Origin: Bacillota bacterium
GTDB taxonomy: Bacteria > Bacillota > Clostridia > Lachnospirales > Lachnospiraceae
Direction of reading: 5' to 3'
Length of the DNA: 58,399 nt
Assembly: GCA_023423045.1 (NCBI GenBank)
Contig: JAFAGA010000014.1
Coordinates: 1-58,399, forward strand
Made by a program: the position numbers and the translations under genes. This document shows, piece by piece, positions 34,525 to 43,871 of this stretch. The first letter of the stretch is position 1, and the number at the start of each line of letters is the position of its first letter. The notes under the pieces are model-generated. The model was not told where the DNA came from. It did not search any database and worked only from the letters and a program-made list of their open reading frames with translations.

Positions 34525-35829
34525 ATGAAAAAGACTCACAAAATTTACTTTCTCAGTGCTATGTTAGCACTTGTTATGGTACTTATGGGGGGCTGTGGAG
34601 CAAAACCCGCCCCCACCAACGTTGATGGCGGAAGCACGCCAAAAGCAGAGGCTCCCGCTGGAAAAACAGAAATATCTTTTTGGAATGGCTTTGGCGGTTC
34701 TGACCGATCCACGCTGGAGGCTATTGTAAAAAGATACAACGATACCTCTGATAAATATTTTATCAATATGGAGATTATGGACTGGGAGCTTGTATATCAG
34801 AAGCTTGCAACTTCCGCATCCTCCAATCAGGGGCCCGATATGATCTGCTTTGGCCCCGAGAATATTGCAACCTACGCCAACATGGGTGCTATTGTTCCTG
34901 TAAATGACTTCTATGAAGCAAAAATGGTGGACGAAACCCTGTTCCCCGCCACCTTTAAAGATATGATCAAGTATAAGGGGGACTATATTGGTATTCCCAT
35001 GAACTTCTTCAATCACTGCCTGTTCTACAATAAAGATTTGGCAGCCGCCGCAGGGCTTGACGCTGAAAACCCTCCCACAACCTGGGATGAGCTTGCGGTG
35101 TGGGCAAAAGCGATGACAAAGGAAGCCGATAGCCAATATGGCTTGTTTATTCCCACCGGTTGGGTAAATCTTGTGCAGCATATCTGGGCAAATGGCGGCG
35201 ACATCATGGATTATTCAACAAAGACAGCTGCCATTAACTCGCCGGAAGCGGTGGAAGCGGTAACCTTCTTCTCTGATTTGTACAAATCAGGGGTATCTCC
35301 TGCAACAAGCTCGGATGGCGGCCAAATCTTCATGACCGGGAAATTGGGCATGATGATAGACGGCCCCTGGCAGACACCACAGCTGAAAGAAGCAGGCGTA
35401 AATTATGGCATTGCCTTGGTGCCCTCCGGCCCCAAAAAGCATGTTACCTTCGGCGCAGGTCTTTCCTTCCATTTGACCGCGAAGGGCGCAAAAAAGGATG
35501 AAACGAAAGCAGGCGTATATGACTTTGCACAATGGTGGTTCAGTAAAGACGTTCAAAAAGAATGGTCCTCCGGCGTTGCATTCCCTCCCATTCGTACCGA
35601 TATGGCGGATGATGACGAATTGATCGCTGCTAATCCTGATTTGGCAGTGTTCCTGGAATCGGGTAAAATTGCACAGCCTTGGTTCTTGGGAATTGTTAAT
35701 TCCCAAAAAATTCTGTCCGATGTAACCGGCAAATATTTCGATGAAATTTTCCTGAACAATGCCGATGTACAGGAGGCTTTGGACAAAGCCAATGCGGATT
35801 TGGATAAAATTCTGGAAACAGAACGGTAA
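34525..35829 (+). CDS. Sugar ABC transporter substrate-binding lipoprotein (CUT1, family 1 solute-binding)
   Basis: 434 residues with GGAGGG before the ATG. A lipoprotein signal ends in LMGGC with Cys24. The solute-binding protein family 1 pattern follows (KTEISFWNGFGGSDRSTLEAIVKRYND... then PDMICFGPENIATYANMGAIVPVNDF, and KLGMMIDGPWQTPQLKEAG). It captures oligosaccharides at the cell surface for the two permeases encoded downstream. The ATPase is absent, as usual for CUT1 systems sharing one MsmX-type ATPase. Confidence 0.92.
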   Translation: MKKTHKIYFLSAMLALVMVLMGGCGAKPAPTNVDGGSTPKAEAPAGKTEISFWNGFGGSDRSTLEAIVKRYNDTSDKYFINMEIMDWELVYQKLATSASSNQGPDMICFGPENIATYANMGAIVPVNDFYEAKMVDETLFPATFKDMIKYKGDYIGIPMNFFNHCLFYNKDLAAAAGLDAENPPTTWDELAVWAKAMTKEADSQYGLFIPTGWVNLVQHIWANGGDIMDYSTKTAAINSPEAVEAVTFFSDLYKSGVSPATSSDGGQIFMTGKLGMMIDGPWQTPQLKEAGVNYGIALVPSGPKKHVTFGAGLSFHLTAKGAKKDETKAGVYDFAQWWFSKDVQKEWSSGVAFPPIRTDMADDDELIAANPDLAVFLESGKIAQPWFLGIVNSQKILSDVTGKYFDEIFLNNADVQEALDKANADLDKILETER

Positions 35830-35843
35830 GGTATCATATTTTA

Positions 35844-35880
35844 CATTGCAGGAGAGTTTACCATAAATTTTCCTGCAATG
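35844..35880 (+). terminator. Intra-operon attenuator hairpin after the binding-protein gene
   Basis: CATTGCAGGA (35844-35853) and TCCTGCAATG (35871-35880) make a perfect 10-bp stem between the binding protein and first permease genes. Such hairpins commonly raise binding-protein mRNA over permease mRNA. Confidence 0.6.
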
Positions 35881-35905
35881 CTTATCTTTAGAATTGAGGT
35901 GCATT

Positions 35906-36793
35906 ATGAAACTGAAATCACTGATGAACAACAGGAACTTCATAGGATACTTATTTATCCTGCCGGCGTGCAGCAATCTCCTCCTTTTCGTAATTTTTCC
36001 GCTTATCGCATCACTTGTTTCAAGCTTTTTTAATTTTAATATGATGCTTACGCGTTTTGATTTTATCGGTCTGGAAAATTATACAACAGTATTGCAAACG
36101 GAGCGCTTTTGGAACAGCCTCAAAAATACCGCGTATTTTGCCGTGATAATGGTGCCGGTTCAAAACATGGTCAGCTTATTGGCGGCAGTCGGCGTTTGTA
36201 AGGTTACGAAGCTGAATGCTGTCCTGCGTACGATTTATTTCCTGCCCGTGGTCTGCTCTATGACTGTGATTGCGCTTTCCTTTGGCATGATGTTCAACTA
36301 TAACATCGGCATTATTCCGGCAATATTAAAAGGCTGGGGATTTAAGGTGCCGGATCTGTTAAACAGTACAACCTGGGCGATGCCGACGGTAATACTCATC
36401 AGTATATTTAAAAGCTTCGGCTTTAATATGGTTATTTTTATTGCCGCGCTGCAGGGCGTGCCGAAGTATCTGTATGAGGCGGCTGAAATAGACGGATCAA
36501 ACAAGGTGAAAAGCTTCTTCAGCATAACCGTTCCTTCCATTGCCCCTACGATTGCCTTTACAATCATTACCTCTATTATAGGTTCTTTTCAGGTTTTTGA
36601 CCAAGTATATGTTACCACCAAGGGAGGTCCGCTTTTTACCACGGAGACCATTGTGCAGCTTATCTATGAACGTGCATTTAAAACAATGGAAATGGGTATT
36701 GCCACGGCAGCAGCCTTTCTGCTGTTTGCAATTATTCTTGTGGCAACACTTATCAGCTTTAGATTCAGTCAAAAATTTGAGTCGAATTTTTAA
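35906..36793 (+). CDS. Sugar ABC permease, MalF-like (CUT1)
   Basis: 295 residues from the ATG at 35906 (MKLKSLM), with GAGGTG 4 bp upstream; the frame's GTG-like start at 35894 has no site. Six membrane helices; the EAA loop YEAAEIDGSNKVKSFFSITVPSIAPT is near residue 195. It pairs with the downstream MalG-like permease. Confidence 0.92.
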   Translation: MKLKSLMNNRNFIGYLFILPACSNLLLFVIFPLIASLVSSFFNFNMMLTRFDFIGLENYTTVLQTERFWNSLKNTAYFAVIMVPVQNMVSLLAAVGVCKVTKLNAVLRTIYFLPVVCSMTVIALSFGMMFNYNIGIIPAILKGWGFKVPDLLNSTTWAMPTVILISIFKSFGFNMVIFIAALQGVPKYLYEAAEIDGSNKVKSFFSITVPSIAPTIAFTIITSIIGSFQVFDQVYVTTKGGPLFTTETIVQLIYERAFKTMEMGIATAAAFLLFAIILVATLISFRFSQKFESNF

Positions 36794-36810
36794 AAAGGGG
36801 GCCGTTTACT

Positions 36811-37680
36811 GTGACAAAAACTTATTTTGAAAGAAAACAAAAAAGCCTTAATAAAGTTGCTGTGAGTTCGGCAGTGGGAGCCGTTGTGGTTAAAATATTA
36901 TTGATTGCTCTTGCTGTTTGTACCCTATTTCCATTTGTATGGATGGTTTTTACCACGATGAAGACAAAGGGCGATATTCTGGCGAATCCCGCCAGCTTAT
37001 TGCCTCAAAAATTTGTATTTGATACCTATGTTTCAATTTGGTCGGAGGTTCCCTTTGCCAGCTATTTCAAAAATTCGCTGGTTTTTGCAGGACTCGTAAT
37101 GGTGATCTCTCTGCTGTTTGACTCCCTGGCAGGATATGCTTTTGCGCGTATTAAATTTAAAGGGCACAATGTGGTTTTCCTGCTGATATTATGCACGATG
37201 ATGATTCCGTTTCAGGTAACAATGACGCCCCTCTTTTTAATGATTAATAAAATGGGGCTATACGATTCCTTTGCCGGACTGGTTATCCCTAAAATGGCAG
37301 ATGCCTTCGGCATATTTATGATGCGTCAATTTTTTCTGACGCTTCCGGCAGAATTGGAGGAAGCAGGACGCATTGATGGCGCCAGCGAGATTGGAATCTT
37401 TTTCAGAATCATGCTGCCGTTATGCAAACCTATTTTTATCACCTTGGGTGTCTTTACATTTATGGGGAACTGGAATGATTTATTGTATCCGATGATTATA
37501 ACAAGCTCTGAAAAATATCGCCCCATTCAGGCTGCCATTGCTCTCTTTGCCGGAAAATACGGCATAGAATACAACTTTTTTATGACAGGGCTTGTGCTGG
37601 CGGCAGTACCGCTCATTATCGCGTATTTGTTTGCACAGAAATACTTTGTGGAAGGCATCGCTATGACGGGCATTAAATAA
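36811..37680 (+). CDS. Sugar ABC permease, MalG-like (CUT1)
   Basis: 289 residues starting at GTG behind GGGGG. Six membrane helices; the EAA loop EEAGRIDGASEIGIFFRIMLPLCKPIFITLGVFTF is near residue 185. It completes the importer. The next gene starts 17 bp later, so the enzymes are part of the same operon. Confidence 0.92.
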   Translation: MTKTYFERKQKSLNKVAVSSAVGAVVVKILLIALAVCTLFPFVWMVFTTMKTKGDILANPASLLPQKFVFDTYVSIWSEVPFASYFKNSLVFAGLVMVISLLFDSLAGYAFARIKFKGHNVVFLLILCTMMIPFQVTMTPLFLMINKMGLYDSFAGLVIPKMADAFGIFMMRQFFLTLPAELEEAGRIDGASEIGIFFRIMLPLCKPIFITLGVFTFMGNWNDLLYPMIITSSEKYRPIQAAIALFAGKYGIEYNFFMTGLVLAAVPLIIAYLFAQKYFVEGIAMTGIK

Positions 37681-37697
37681 ATGACAGGAGAAATTTC

Positions 37698-39866
37698 ATG
37701 AGAAAAAGATGGTCAAAACAAAAAGTATGGGATTGGTACAACAAACAACCCTGGCTGGTGGGCTGCAATTATGTGCCAAGCAGCAGCATTAACTTAATTG
37801 AAACATGGCAGGAATATAACTTTGAAACGATGCTTGCCGAGATGGAGCAAGAGCTGTCCCTGGCTTCTTCCATCGGTATGAATACCGTTCGCATGCTGCT
37901 GCCCTTTGATGTCTGGAGATATCAGCGGGAAGGTTTTTTAAATCGATTGGAACAGTTTTTAAAGGTGCTCGGTTCTAAAAACATGACCCTGATGCCGATT
38001 TTCTTTGACGACTGCGGCCGTTGTCCGGAAGAATTTTACACGGGGGAGGTGACCTTTGGCCCGCAGCCTGAGCCTGTACCGGGAAACCATGGAGGCTATC
38101 CGCCGCGGGAGAAAATACAAAGCAAAAACCCTGATTTCCACATGGCAGACCGCAAAGAAAATTGGCCCTTGATGGAAGAGTTCGTAAAAGAAATCGTTGG
38201 ACGCTATGCTGCTGATACCCGCATCATAGCCTGGGATATCTGGAATGAACCGGGCAATTCCGGCGCAGATGGGGTTGGAAATGTAGCGAAAAGCATGGAA
38301 ATCATGGAGAAAACCTTTGCATGGGTACGGGAAATGAATCCGGTACAGCCCCTGACGGCTGGGTGTTGGGATTTCTACACAAATTACGATACGGAAAGTG
38401 TAACCCGCATCTTAACACCGATTGAACAAAAAGCGATGGCGCTTTCCGATGTGATTTCATTTCATTTTTATGGAAGCTTGAAGCGCAGCCAGGAGCTTGT
38501 GGAAGCTTTAAAAAAATATGGAAGGCCGCTTTTTATTACGGAATGGCTCCATAGACCGCTTGAAAATTTTGTGGAGGATCATTTGCCTTTCTATCAAAAA
38601 GAAAAAATCGCTTGCTATAACTGGGGGCTTGTCAATGGAAAATCCCAAACCCACGAGCCTTGGGACTGGCTGCAATCGTGGCCGCTTGATTTTAGCCAGT
38701 GGCAGCATGACCTTTTTTATAATGATAAAACACCTTATAAACAGAAGGAGATTGATCTATTTATGAAGCTGACAAAGGAAGCAAACCAAAAGCCGGCTCC
38801 CTTGCAGGTAACCTGGGAAAAGCCTTCTCTTGTGCGTGAAGTGCCGCATTTTAATGACAGTGGGAAAGACTCCAGGCTGGGCTTTCCGGGCATTTTTGGC
38901 TGTGAATATGCACGAATGGTCATCTTAAAGGATGGTACATGGCTGGCGGTTTATACGATTTACGATAACGATGGCTACAAGTATGACGCTGACGGCGGGA
39001 CAGCCCTGGAATTTGCCTGGAGCCGCGATGAAGGGAAGACATGGGCAGTGATCTCACGGCTGGATCATCCTTCCCGTGATTTGGATAACGGGCAAATGAT
39101 TGTTCTGGAGAATGGAGATATATTGCTTTCGTGCCGCAGTGTCCGCTGGCAGGAATCCTACCAGCTGCCCGTATACAAAAGCTTGGACGATGGGAAAACA
39201 TGGCAGTTTTTATCCATGATTGACCAAAACAACGCAGCACCGGGGACACTCGGCAATCCGGATAAAGGGATGTACGAGCCGCATTTTTACTTTTTGAACG
39301 ATGGCAGCCTTTCGGTGATGTATGCCAACGAAATTCATGTGACGGAAAAACCTCACTACAGCCAAATTATCTCCCAGAAAATATCAAAAGATAATGGTGC
39401 AACATGGGGACAAGAAATTTTTGTTGCATGGGATCCGGCAAGACCGCAGCTGCGTCCCGGTATGTCCGTATGGACGAAATTACAGGATGGCCGCTACATG
39501 GTAATGTTTGAAGTGGTGGATTTAAAGCTGACGGTGCTGGATTCTGCTGCTATATACTACAAGACCTCTCCGGATGGCGTTACATGGGAGCCCGGAATTG
39601 GGACGCCTGTGCCCCATCAATCCGGCGGGCCGTTTATAGAACAGCTTCCGGACGGGAAAATCCTTGTCACTTCTCTTTCAGGCAAGATCTCTGTCAGTGA
39701 AGACGGCGGTGACCATTGGAATACGGTAACTCCACTGCCCTTTGAAAACCATACATGGCCTTCCTTATATTCTCTCGGAGACGGGCGCTTTGTGCTTTTG
39801 AACGCTCTTCACCGTGCGACCGGCGGAAATACGGTGCAAAGCTGTATTGGTCGTTTCCAGGAATAG
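37698..39866 (+). CDS. Two-domain cytoplasmic glycosidase: GH5-like (clan A) + sialidase-fold/GH93-like propeller
   Basis: 722 residues, no signal peptide. Domain 1 (about 15-350) is a clan-A TIM barrel with acid/base Glu184 in WDIWNEPGN and nucleophile Glu282 in FITEWLHR. Domain 2 (about 366-722) is a five-bladed propeller with Asp-box motifs (SRDEGKTW, SLDDGKTW, SKDNGATWG, SPDGVTW, SEDGGDHW). It carries RDLDNGQ, KGMYEPH and VMFEV in the order seen for catalytic segments of GH93 exo-arabinanases. Being intracellular and directly downstream of the importer, it likely finishes oligosaccharide breakdown. The propeller is paralogous to the next two genes. The substrate is inferred, not shown. 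Confidence 0.75.
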   Translation: MRKRWSKQKVWDWYNKQPWLVGCNYVPSSSINLIETWQEYNFETMLAEMEQELSLASSIGMNTVRMLLPFDVWRYQREGFLNRLEQFLKVLGSKNMTLMPIFFDDCGRCPEEFYTGEVTFGPQPEPVPGNHGGYPPREKIQSKNPDFHMADRKENWPLMEEFVKEIVGRYAADTRIIAWDIWNEPGNSGADGVGNVAKSMEIMEKTFAWVREMNPVQPLTAGCWDFYTNYDTESVTRILTPIEQKAMALSDVISFHFYGSLKRSQELVEALKKYGRPLFITEWLHRPLENFVEDHLPFYQKEKIACYNWGLVNGKSQTHEPWDWLQSWPLDFSQWQHDLFYNDKTPYKQKEIDLFMKLTKEANQKPAPLQVTWEKPSLVREVPHFNDSGKDSRLGFPGIFGCEYARMVILKDGTWLAVYTIYDNDGYKYDADGGTALEFAWSRDEGKTWAVISRLDHPSRDLDNGQMIVLENGDILLSCRSVRWQESYQLPVYKSLDDGKTWQFLSMIDQNNAAPGTLGNPDKGMYEPHFYFLNDGSLSVMYANEIHVTEKPHYSQIISQKISKDNGATWGQEIFVAWDPARPQLRPGMSVWTKLQDGRYMVMFEVVDLKLTVLDSAAIYYKTSPDGVTWEPGIGTPVPHQSGGPFIEQLPDGKILVTSLSGKISVSEDGGDHWNTVTPLPFENHTWPSLYSLGDGRFVLLNALHRATGGNTVQSCIGRFQE

Positions 39867-39877
39867 GAGCTGATGGC

Positions 39878-41062
39878 ATGGGAAAAAGATATTCCGTAAG
39901 GCTGTTTTTTCTGCTGCTTGTTAGCTGTTCTTTTGCCGCCTGTTCCGGCGGCAAAAGGGCGGAAGGCGGCGATGCGGTGTGGGGAAGATGGGTTACCGTT
40001 GCCGACCCTGCGGTGTTTGAAACCACACAGTGGGACGCACGGAAAATCACCCCGGGAAAGTTTGGTGCCGAATACGGCAGAATGGCGGAGCTTGCAAATG
40101 GAGACTGGGTTGCGGTGTATACCGTTTATAACAACGGTGGATACACGGTTGATCTAAATGGCGGAACCAGCCTTGAGGTCTCTGTAAGCAGAGATAACTG
40201 CCGCACATGGGAGGTGATCAGTACCCTTCAGGAACCAGGACGGGACATGGATAACGGACAAATCACCGTGCTAAAAAACGAAGACCTTCTGCTTTCCTGC
40301 CGCTCTGTTCGCTGGCAGGAATCCTACAAGGTGGATGTGTATAAAAGTGAAGACGGGGGAAAGCAGTGGAAGTTTTTAAGCACCGTCGATGAAAATCATG
40401 GACAGGAAGGTGAGCTGGGCTGGCCGGATAAAGGGGTATATGAACCTCATGTAAGCTATATCAGCGAAAATGAGCTTGCGGTTTTTTACGCCAATGAAAC
40501 ACATGTAACGGAAAAACCGGGCTACTCGCAAATTATTTCAGAGAAAATCTCCACGGATAACGGCGCGACATGGGGCGAAGAAATTTTTGTTGCCTGGGAC
40601 AGCGAACGTGCATATGCAAGACCAGGCATGCCCGTCTTCACTCAAATGGGTGATGGCAGATTTATTGTAGTGTTTGAAGATGGGGTTGATGACGGTTACA
40701 ACGTGCATTACAAGATATCATTGGATGGAAAGACATGGGAGGAAGGACTTGGAACTGCAATCCCGGACCAGGTGGGCGGCCCATACATTACAACTCTGTC
40801 AAGTAACAGATTGCTGGTCATTTCTAATTCCTGCAATGTCTCTTACAGTGATAATAACGGCGAGACATGGATCACCAATCAAGAGCCTCCGTGGACGGGC
40901 TCGTTTCCGGATTATTGCTGGGCAAGCTGTTACCAGACAGGAAAAAATGAAATTGCCGTTATGGGTTCCGCACCCCGCAATGATTATGGGCATAAGGTGC
41001 AGCTGCGGTTTGGAGAGATGACCACGACAAAACGCGGGTTATTTTCTTTTTTCAAAAAATAA
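39878..41062 (+). CDS. Lipoprotein with sialidase-fold/GH93-like propeller
   Basis: 394 residues from the ATG at 39878 (MGKRYSV), with AGGAG upstream; the longer frame from 39755 overlaps the previous gene and is rejected. The lipobox is FAAC with Cys22, so the enzyme sits on the outer face of the membrane. The propeller carries RDMDNGQ, CRSVRWQESYKVDVYKSEDGGKQW, KGVYEPH, STDNGATWGEE and VVFEDG. It lies only 11 bp after the fusion gene and should act on polymer or oligomers at the cell surface, feeding the importer. Confidence 0.78.
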   Translation: MGKRYSVRLFFLLLVSCSFAACSGGKRAEGGDAVWGRWVTVADPAVFETTQWDARKITPGKFGAEYGRMAELANGDWVAVYTVYNNGGYTVDLNGGTSLEVSVSRDNCRTWEVISTLQEPGRDMDNGQITVLKNEDLLLSCRSVRWQESYKVDVYKSEDGGKQWKFLSTVDENHGQEGELGWPDKGVYEPHVSYISENELAVFYANETHVTEKPGYSQIISEKISTDNGATWGEEIFVAWDSERAYARPGMPVFTQMGDGRFIVVFEDGVDDGYNVHYKISLDGKTWEEGLGTAIPDQVGGPYITTLSSNRLLVISNSCNVSYSDNNGETWITNQEPPWTGSFPDYCWASCYQTGKNEIAVMGSAPRNDYGHKVQLRFGEMTTTKRGLFSFFKK

Positions 41063-41086
41063 TAAGAATGAAAAGGAGAGGAAATT

Positions 41087-43258
41087 ATGAAAAAAATAGG
41101 TTGTTTTATTGCTATTTTAGCTATTTCATTTATGATGTTCCCCAGTTCTGTATTTGCAAAAAGCAATCATGCAGTTTGGAACGATTGGGTTACGATTTCT
41201 AATCCAGGAACATTTACGGCACAAGGATTGGACGCCAGAGGCGGAAATCCAGGAACTTTTGGCGCGGAATACGGTCGCATGGCAAAGCTTGCAAACGGAG
41301 ACTGGATCAGTGTCTATACCATTTATGACAATGATGGCTACCTATATGATCAAAACGGCGGAATGCGCCTGGGGATTTCCAAGAGCAGCAACAACTGCCG
41401 AACATGGGCGAGCCTTGCTGTTATCGGACAAGCCGGAAGAGATTTGGATAACGGGCATATTGTTCAGTTAAACAACGGTGATTTGCTCATCTCCTGCCGC
41501 AGCGTACGCTGGCAGGAATCTTATAAAATTGATGTGTACAAGAGCAGTGATATGGGCAACACCTGGAGCTTTTTAAGCACAGCGGATGAAAACCACGGAC
41601 TGCCCGGAGAGCTGGGAAATCCCGATAAAGGGGTATATGAGCCCTATATTGGTTTGCTGCATAATGGAGAAATAGCTATTTTTTATTCCAGCGAAAAGCA
41701 TGTTACGGATGTGCAGCCTTATGAGCAGATCGTTTCAGAAAAGGTTTCTTCCGATAATGGCTTGACTTGGGGAAATGAGATATGGGTTGCATGGGACCCC
41801 GGGCATACCTATGCCAAACCCGGAATGCCGGCTTTTACACAAATGAGCAACGGTCAATTCATTGTCGCTTTTGAGGATGGGTATCATGACGGCTATAATG
41901 TTCATTACAAAATTTCTCCCGACGGAAAAACATGGGATATGGGACTTGGCACAGCGATTCCAAATCAACTCGGCGCACCCTATATCACACGACTCTCGAA
42001 CGGCAGATTGTTGATGATTTCAAATCTTTTGCAGGTTTCTTACAGTGATGACAATGCAAATAGCTGGATTACCAATGTTCCGGCTCCATGGACCGGCAAT
42101 TTCCCGGATTATTGCTGGGCAAGCTGTTATCAAACGGCAGAAAATGAAATTGCTGTTATGGGATCTGCGCCTCGCGCGGAGGGCGGGCATAAAGTGCAGC
42201 TGCGCTTTGGAGCTATGGATCTCTCGAAGGACTTACTTCCATATTTCAATGATTTTAATTATGGAAATGCGTTTGGATTCGATACCTACAATGGAACGTG
42301 GGCAGTGGAGAACAATGAATTCAGTATTAACGGTGATATCTGCGGAAAAGCCATTTTCGGCAATGCGGACTGGGACAACTATGTGCTGGAAGCGGATGTA
42401 CAACCCCTTGATAATGGAATAAATACCGGACTGGTATTCCGCGTGCAGAATGCGGGCCCTGGGATCGATGAAATGCAAGGTTATTTTGCAGGGTTAAACT
42501 CGGAAGGCGTGGTTTTAGGGAAGCAAAACAACAATTGGGAGCAGCTCGCTTTTTCTCCGATGAATATTGTACCAAATACTAGGTATCATATGAAGGTTGT
42601 TGCAAACGGCTCTAACATTTCCGTCTATGTCAACGACATGAATACTGCCGCAATCACTATCACAGACGCAAGTTTTCTGTCAGGAAAGGTTGGACTGCGA
42701 TCAGTGGATTGTCATACACACTTTGATAATGTAGCTGTTTCACCAATCGCTGTTTTTAGTGATGATTTTTCAACACCTGTCAGCTCTCGCTGGACAGAAT
42801 ACGGCGGCATATGGACTCAGCAAAACGGTGAATATCAAATCGGTTCCGCAGGCGTTGGAAAATCTCTGGTAAATAGTGTGAATCAAAATGATTACACCAT
42901 AGAAGCTAATTTAAAACCAATGGATGGTGCAATTAATTCCGGCGTTGTATTTCGTGTTCAAAACCCGGGTGTGGGACCGGATGAGATGAAGGGCTATTTT
43001 GTGGGCTTAAATTCGGATGGTGTTATTTTAGGTGCCATGAATAACAATTGGACCTCACTGGCACAGCAATCCTTGCCAGTTGCTATGAATCAGTGGCATC
43101 GTATAAAAGTGGTTGTAAAAGGAGCTAATATTAAAGTTTATGTGAATGATATGACAACGACACAGATTGACATTAATAACACACAATTTTCTAGCGGGAA
43201 GGTAGGCGTCAGAGCCTTTACATGCAAAACTGCATTTAAAAATTTTCTTGTTTATTAA
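41087..43258 (+). CDS. Secreted sialidase-fold/GH93-like enzyme with two C-terminal lectin-like domains
   Basis: 723 residues with GGAGAGG before the ATG. The signal peptide is cleaved after VFA (about residue 24). The propeller spans about 30-380 and has RDLDNGH, CRSVRWQESYKIDVYKS, KGVYEPY, SSDNGLTWGNE and VAFEDG. Two consecutive, mutually similar jelly-roll domains follow at about 385-555 and 560-723 (each with LEADVQPLDNGINTGLVFRVQN- or IEANLKPMDGAINSGVVFRVQN-like text and DEM-GYF-GLNS). These resemble LamG/CBM66/DUF1080-like domains and probably bind the glycan. Last gene of the locus. Confidence 0.78.
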   Translation: MKKIGCFIAILAISFMMFPSSVFAKSNHAVWNDWVTISNPGTFTAQGLDARGGNPGTFGAEYGRMAKLANGDWISVYTIYDNDGYLYDQNGGMRLGISKSSNNCRTWASLAVIGQAGRDLDNGHIVQLNNGDLLISCRSVRWQESYKIDVYKSSDMGNTWSFLSTADENHGLPGELGNPDKGVYEPYIGLLHNGEIAIFYSSEKHVTDVQPYEQIVSEKVSSDNGLTWGNEIWVAWDPGHTYAKPGMPAFTQMSNGQFIVAFEDGYHDGYNVHYKISPDGKTWDMGLGTAIPNQLGAPYITRLSNGRLLMISNLLQVSYSDDNANSWITNVPAPWTGNFPDYCWASCYQTAENEIAVMGSAPRAEGGHKVQLRFGAMDLSKDLLPYFNDFNYGNAFGFDTYNGTWAVENNEFSINGDICGKAIFGNADWDNYVLEADVQPLDNGINTGLVFRVQNAGPGIDEMQGYFAGLNSEGVVLGKQNNNWEQLAFSPMNIVPNTRYHMKVVANGSNISVYVNDMNTAAITITDASFLSGKVGLRSVDCHTHFDNVAVSPIAVFSDDFSTPVSSRWTEYGGIWTQQNGEYQIGSAGVGKSLVNSVNQNDYTIEANLKPMDGAINSGVVFRVQNPGVGPDEMKGYFVGLNSDGVILGAMNNNWTSLAQQSLPVAMNQWHRIKVVVKGANIKVYVNDMTTTQIDINNTQFSSGKVGVRAFTCKTAFKNFLVY

Positions 43259-43348
43259 AAAGCTCATAGTTATTTGTTTTTGTTAGTTCGTTAATAATCA
43301 TTTGCAAGCGATAAGAAATTTCTTACGCATCTTTATGAAATGGGAAGT

Positions 43349-43385
43349 CGCAAAACTGTCTCGGCATGTCCGAGGCTGTTTTGCG
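43349..43385. terminator. Possible terminator or structured hairpin
   Basis: A nested stem, CGCAAAAC/GTTTTGCG outside and CTCGG/CCGAG inside, about 90 bp downstream of the last glycan gene. No clear T tract follows on the plus strand, so its function is uncertain. Confidence 0.4.
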
Positions 43386-43537
43386 TATCAGGAAGAAGGG
43401 TTACGATGCGGTGCAATAAGGAACCAAGAGGTCCAGCGCTGAAAGGTAAACTTCTAACCTCCAGAAACTTTTTTTAAAAAAGTATGGAGTTTATGTTTTA
43501 TCCACATGTGTAAATTAAAATTGACATATTACCCACA

Positions 43538-43733
43538 TCATTTATTCCCGCTAACTGCTCTATCAATTATTCGGTCGTATTCTTCTGCCAGGGTCAGTGC
43601 GCTTCCAAAGCTGGCAGATCGATTCTTCATTTCTCCGTTTAGTATAAAAATGCAGGACACACCAGGCCAAACTGTAACAAATTCAGAATGGATGTTCGGG
43701 GATAAGCTTGCGGTTTCCGCTAATCTTGTGTAT
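43538..43733 (-). pseudogene. Possible relic of a protein-coding gene (about 64 codons)
   Basis: On the minus strand a frame without ATG at its beginning runs to a TGA at 43538-43540. It reads like real protein (…EFVTVWPGVSCIFILNGEMKN, then SASFGSALTLAEEYDRIIDRAVSGNK). No start with a ribosome binding site is seen and I recognise no family. The overlapping plus-strand ORF looks like its shadow. Confidence 0.25.
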
Positions 43734-43871
43734 AATTAATGGACAGAATACGCAAATAAGAGCCGGCAGAGGAGAGACAGCAGTATTGGGCCGGTGTCAT
43801 AGAGAGAGTGAAAAGCCGGGAAATGTACTGGTACAGACCGGGTAAGGAAGAAATGGGAGGTTGAAAAGCCT

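Larger units (their letters stand above)
43259..43871. other. Intergenic region after the glycan locus
   Basis: 613 bp without a convincing intact gene. It holds a two-part hairpin (CGCAAAAC at 43349-43356 with GTTTTGCG at 43378-43385; inner CTCGG/CCGAG), and a second inverted repeat around 43459-43489 (CTCCA...TGGAG enclosing ACTTTTTT/AAAAAAGT) that may terminate transcription. A possible minus-strand gene relic lies at about 43538-43733. The last 130 bp lead into the nuclease gene. Confidence 0.5.

Noticed and set aside
37698..43258. Calling the three propeller proteins sialidases
   Set aside because: Asp boxes alone do not show sialidase activity. The arginine triad of GH33 is not evident, and the motif order fits GH93 better.
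43506..43739. 77-codon plus-strand frame in the gap before the nuclease genes
   Set aside because: It has no start signal and seems to be the complement of the more protein-like minus-strand frame.
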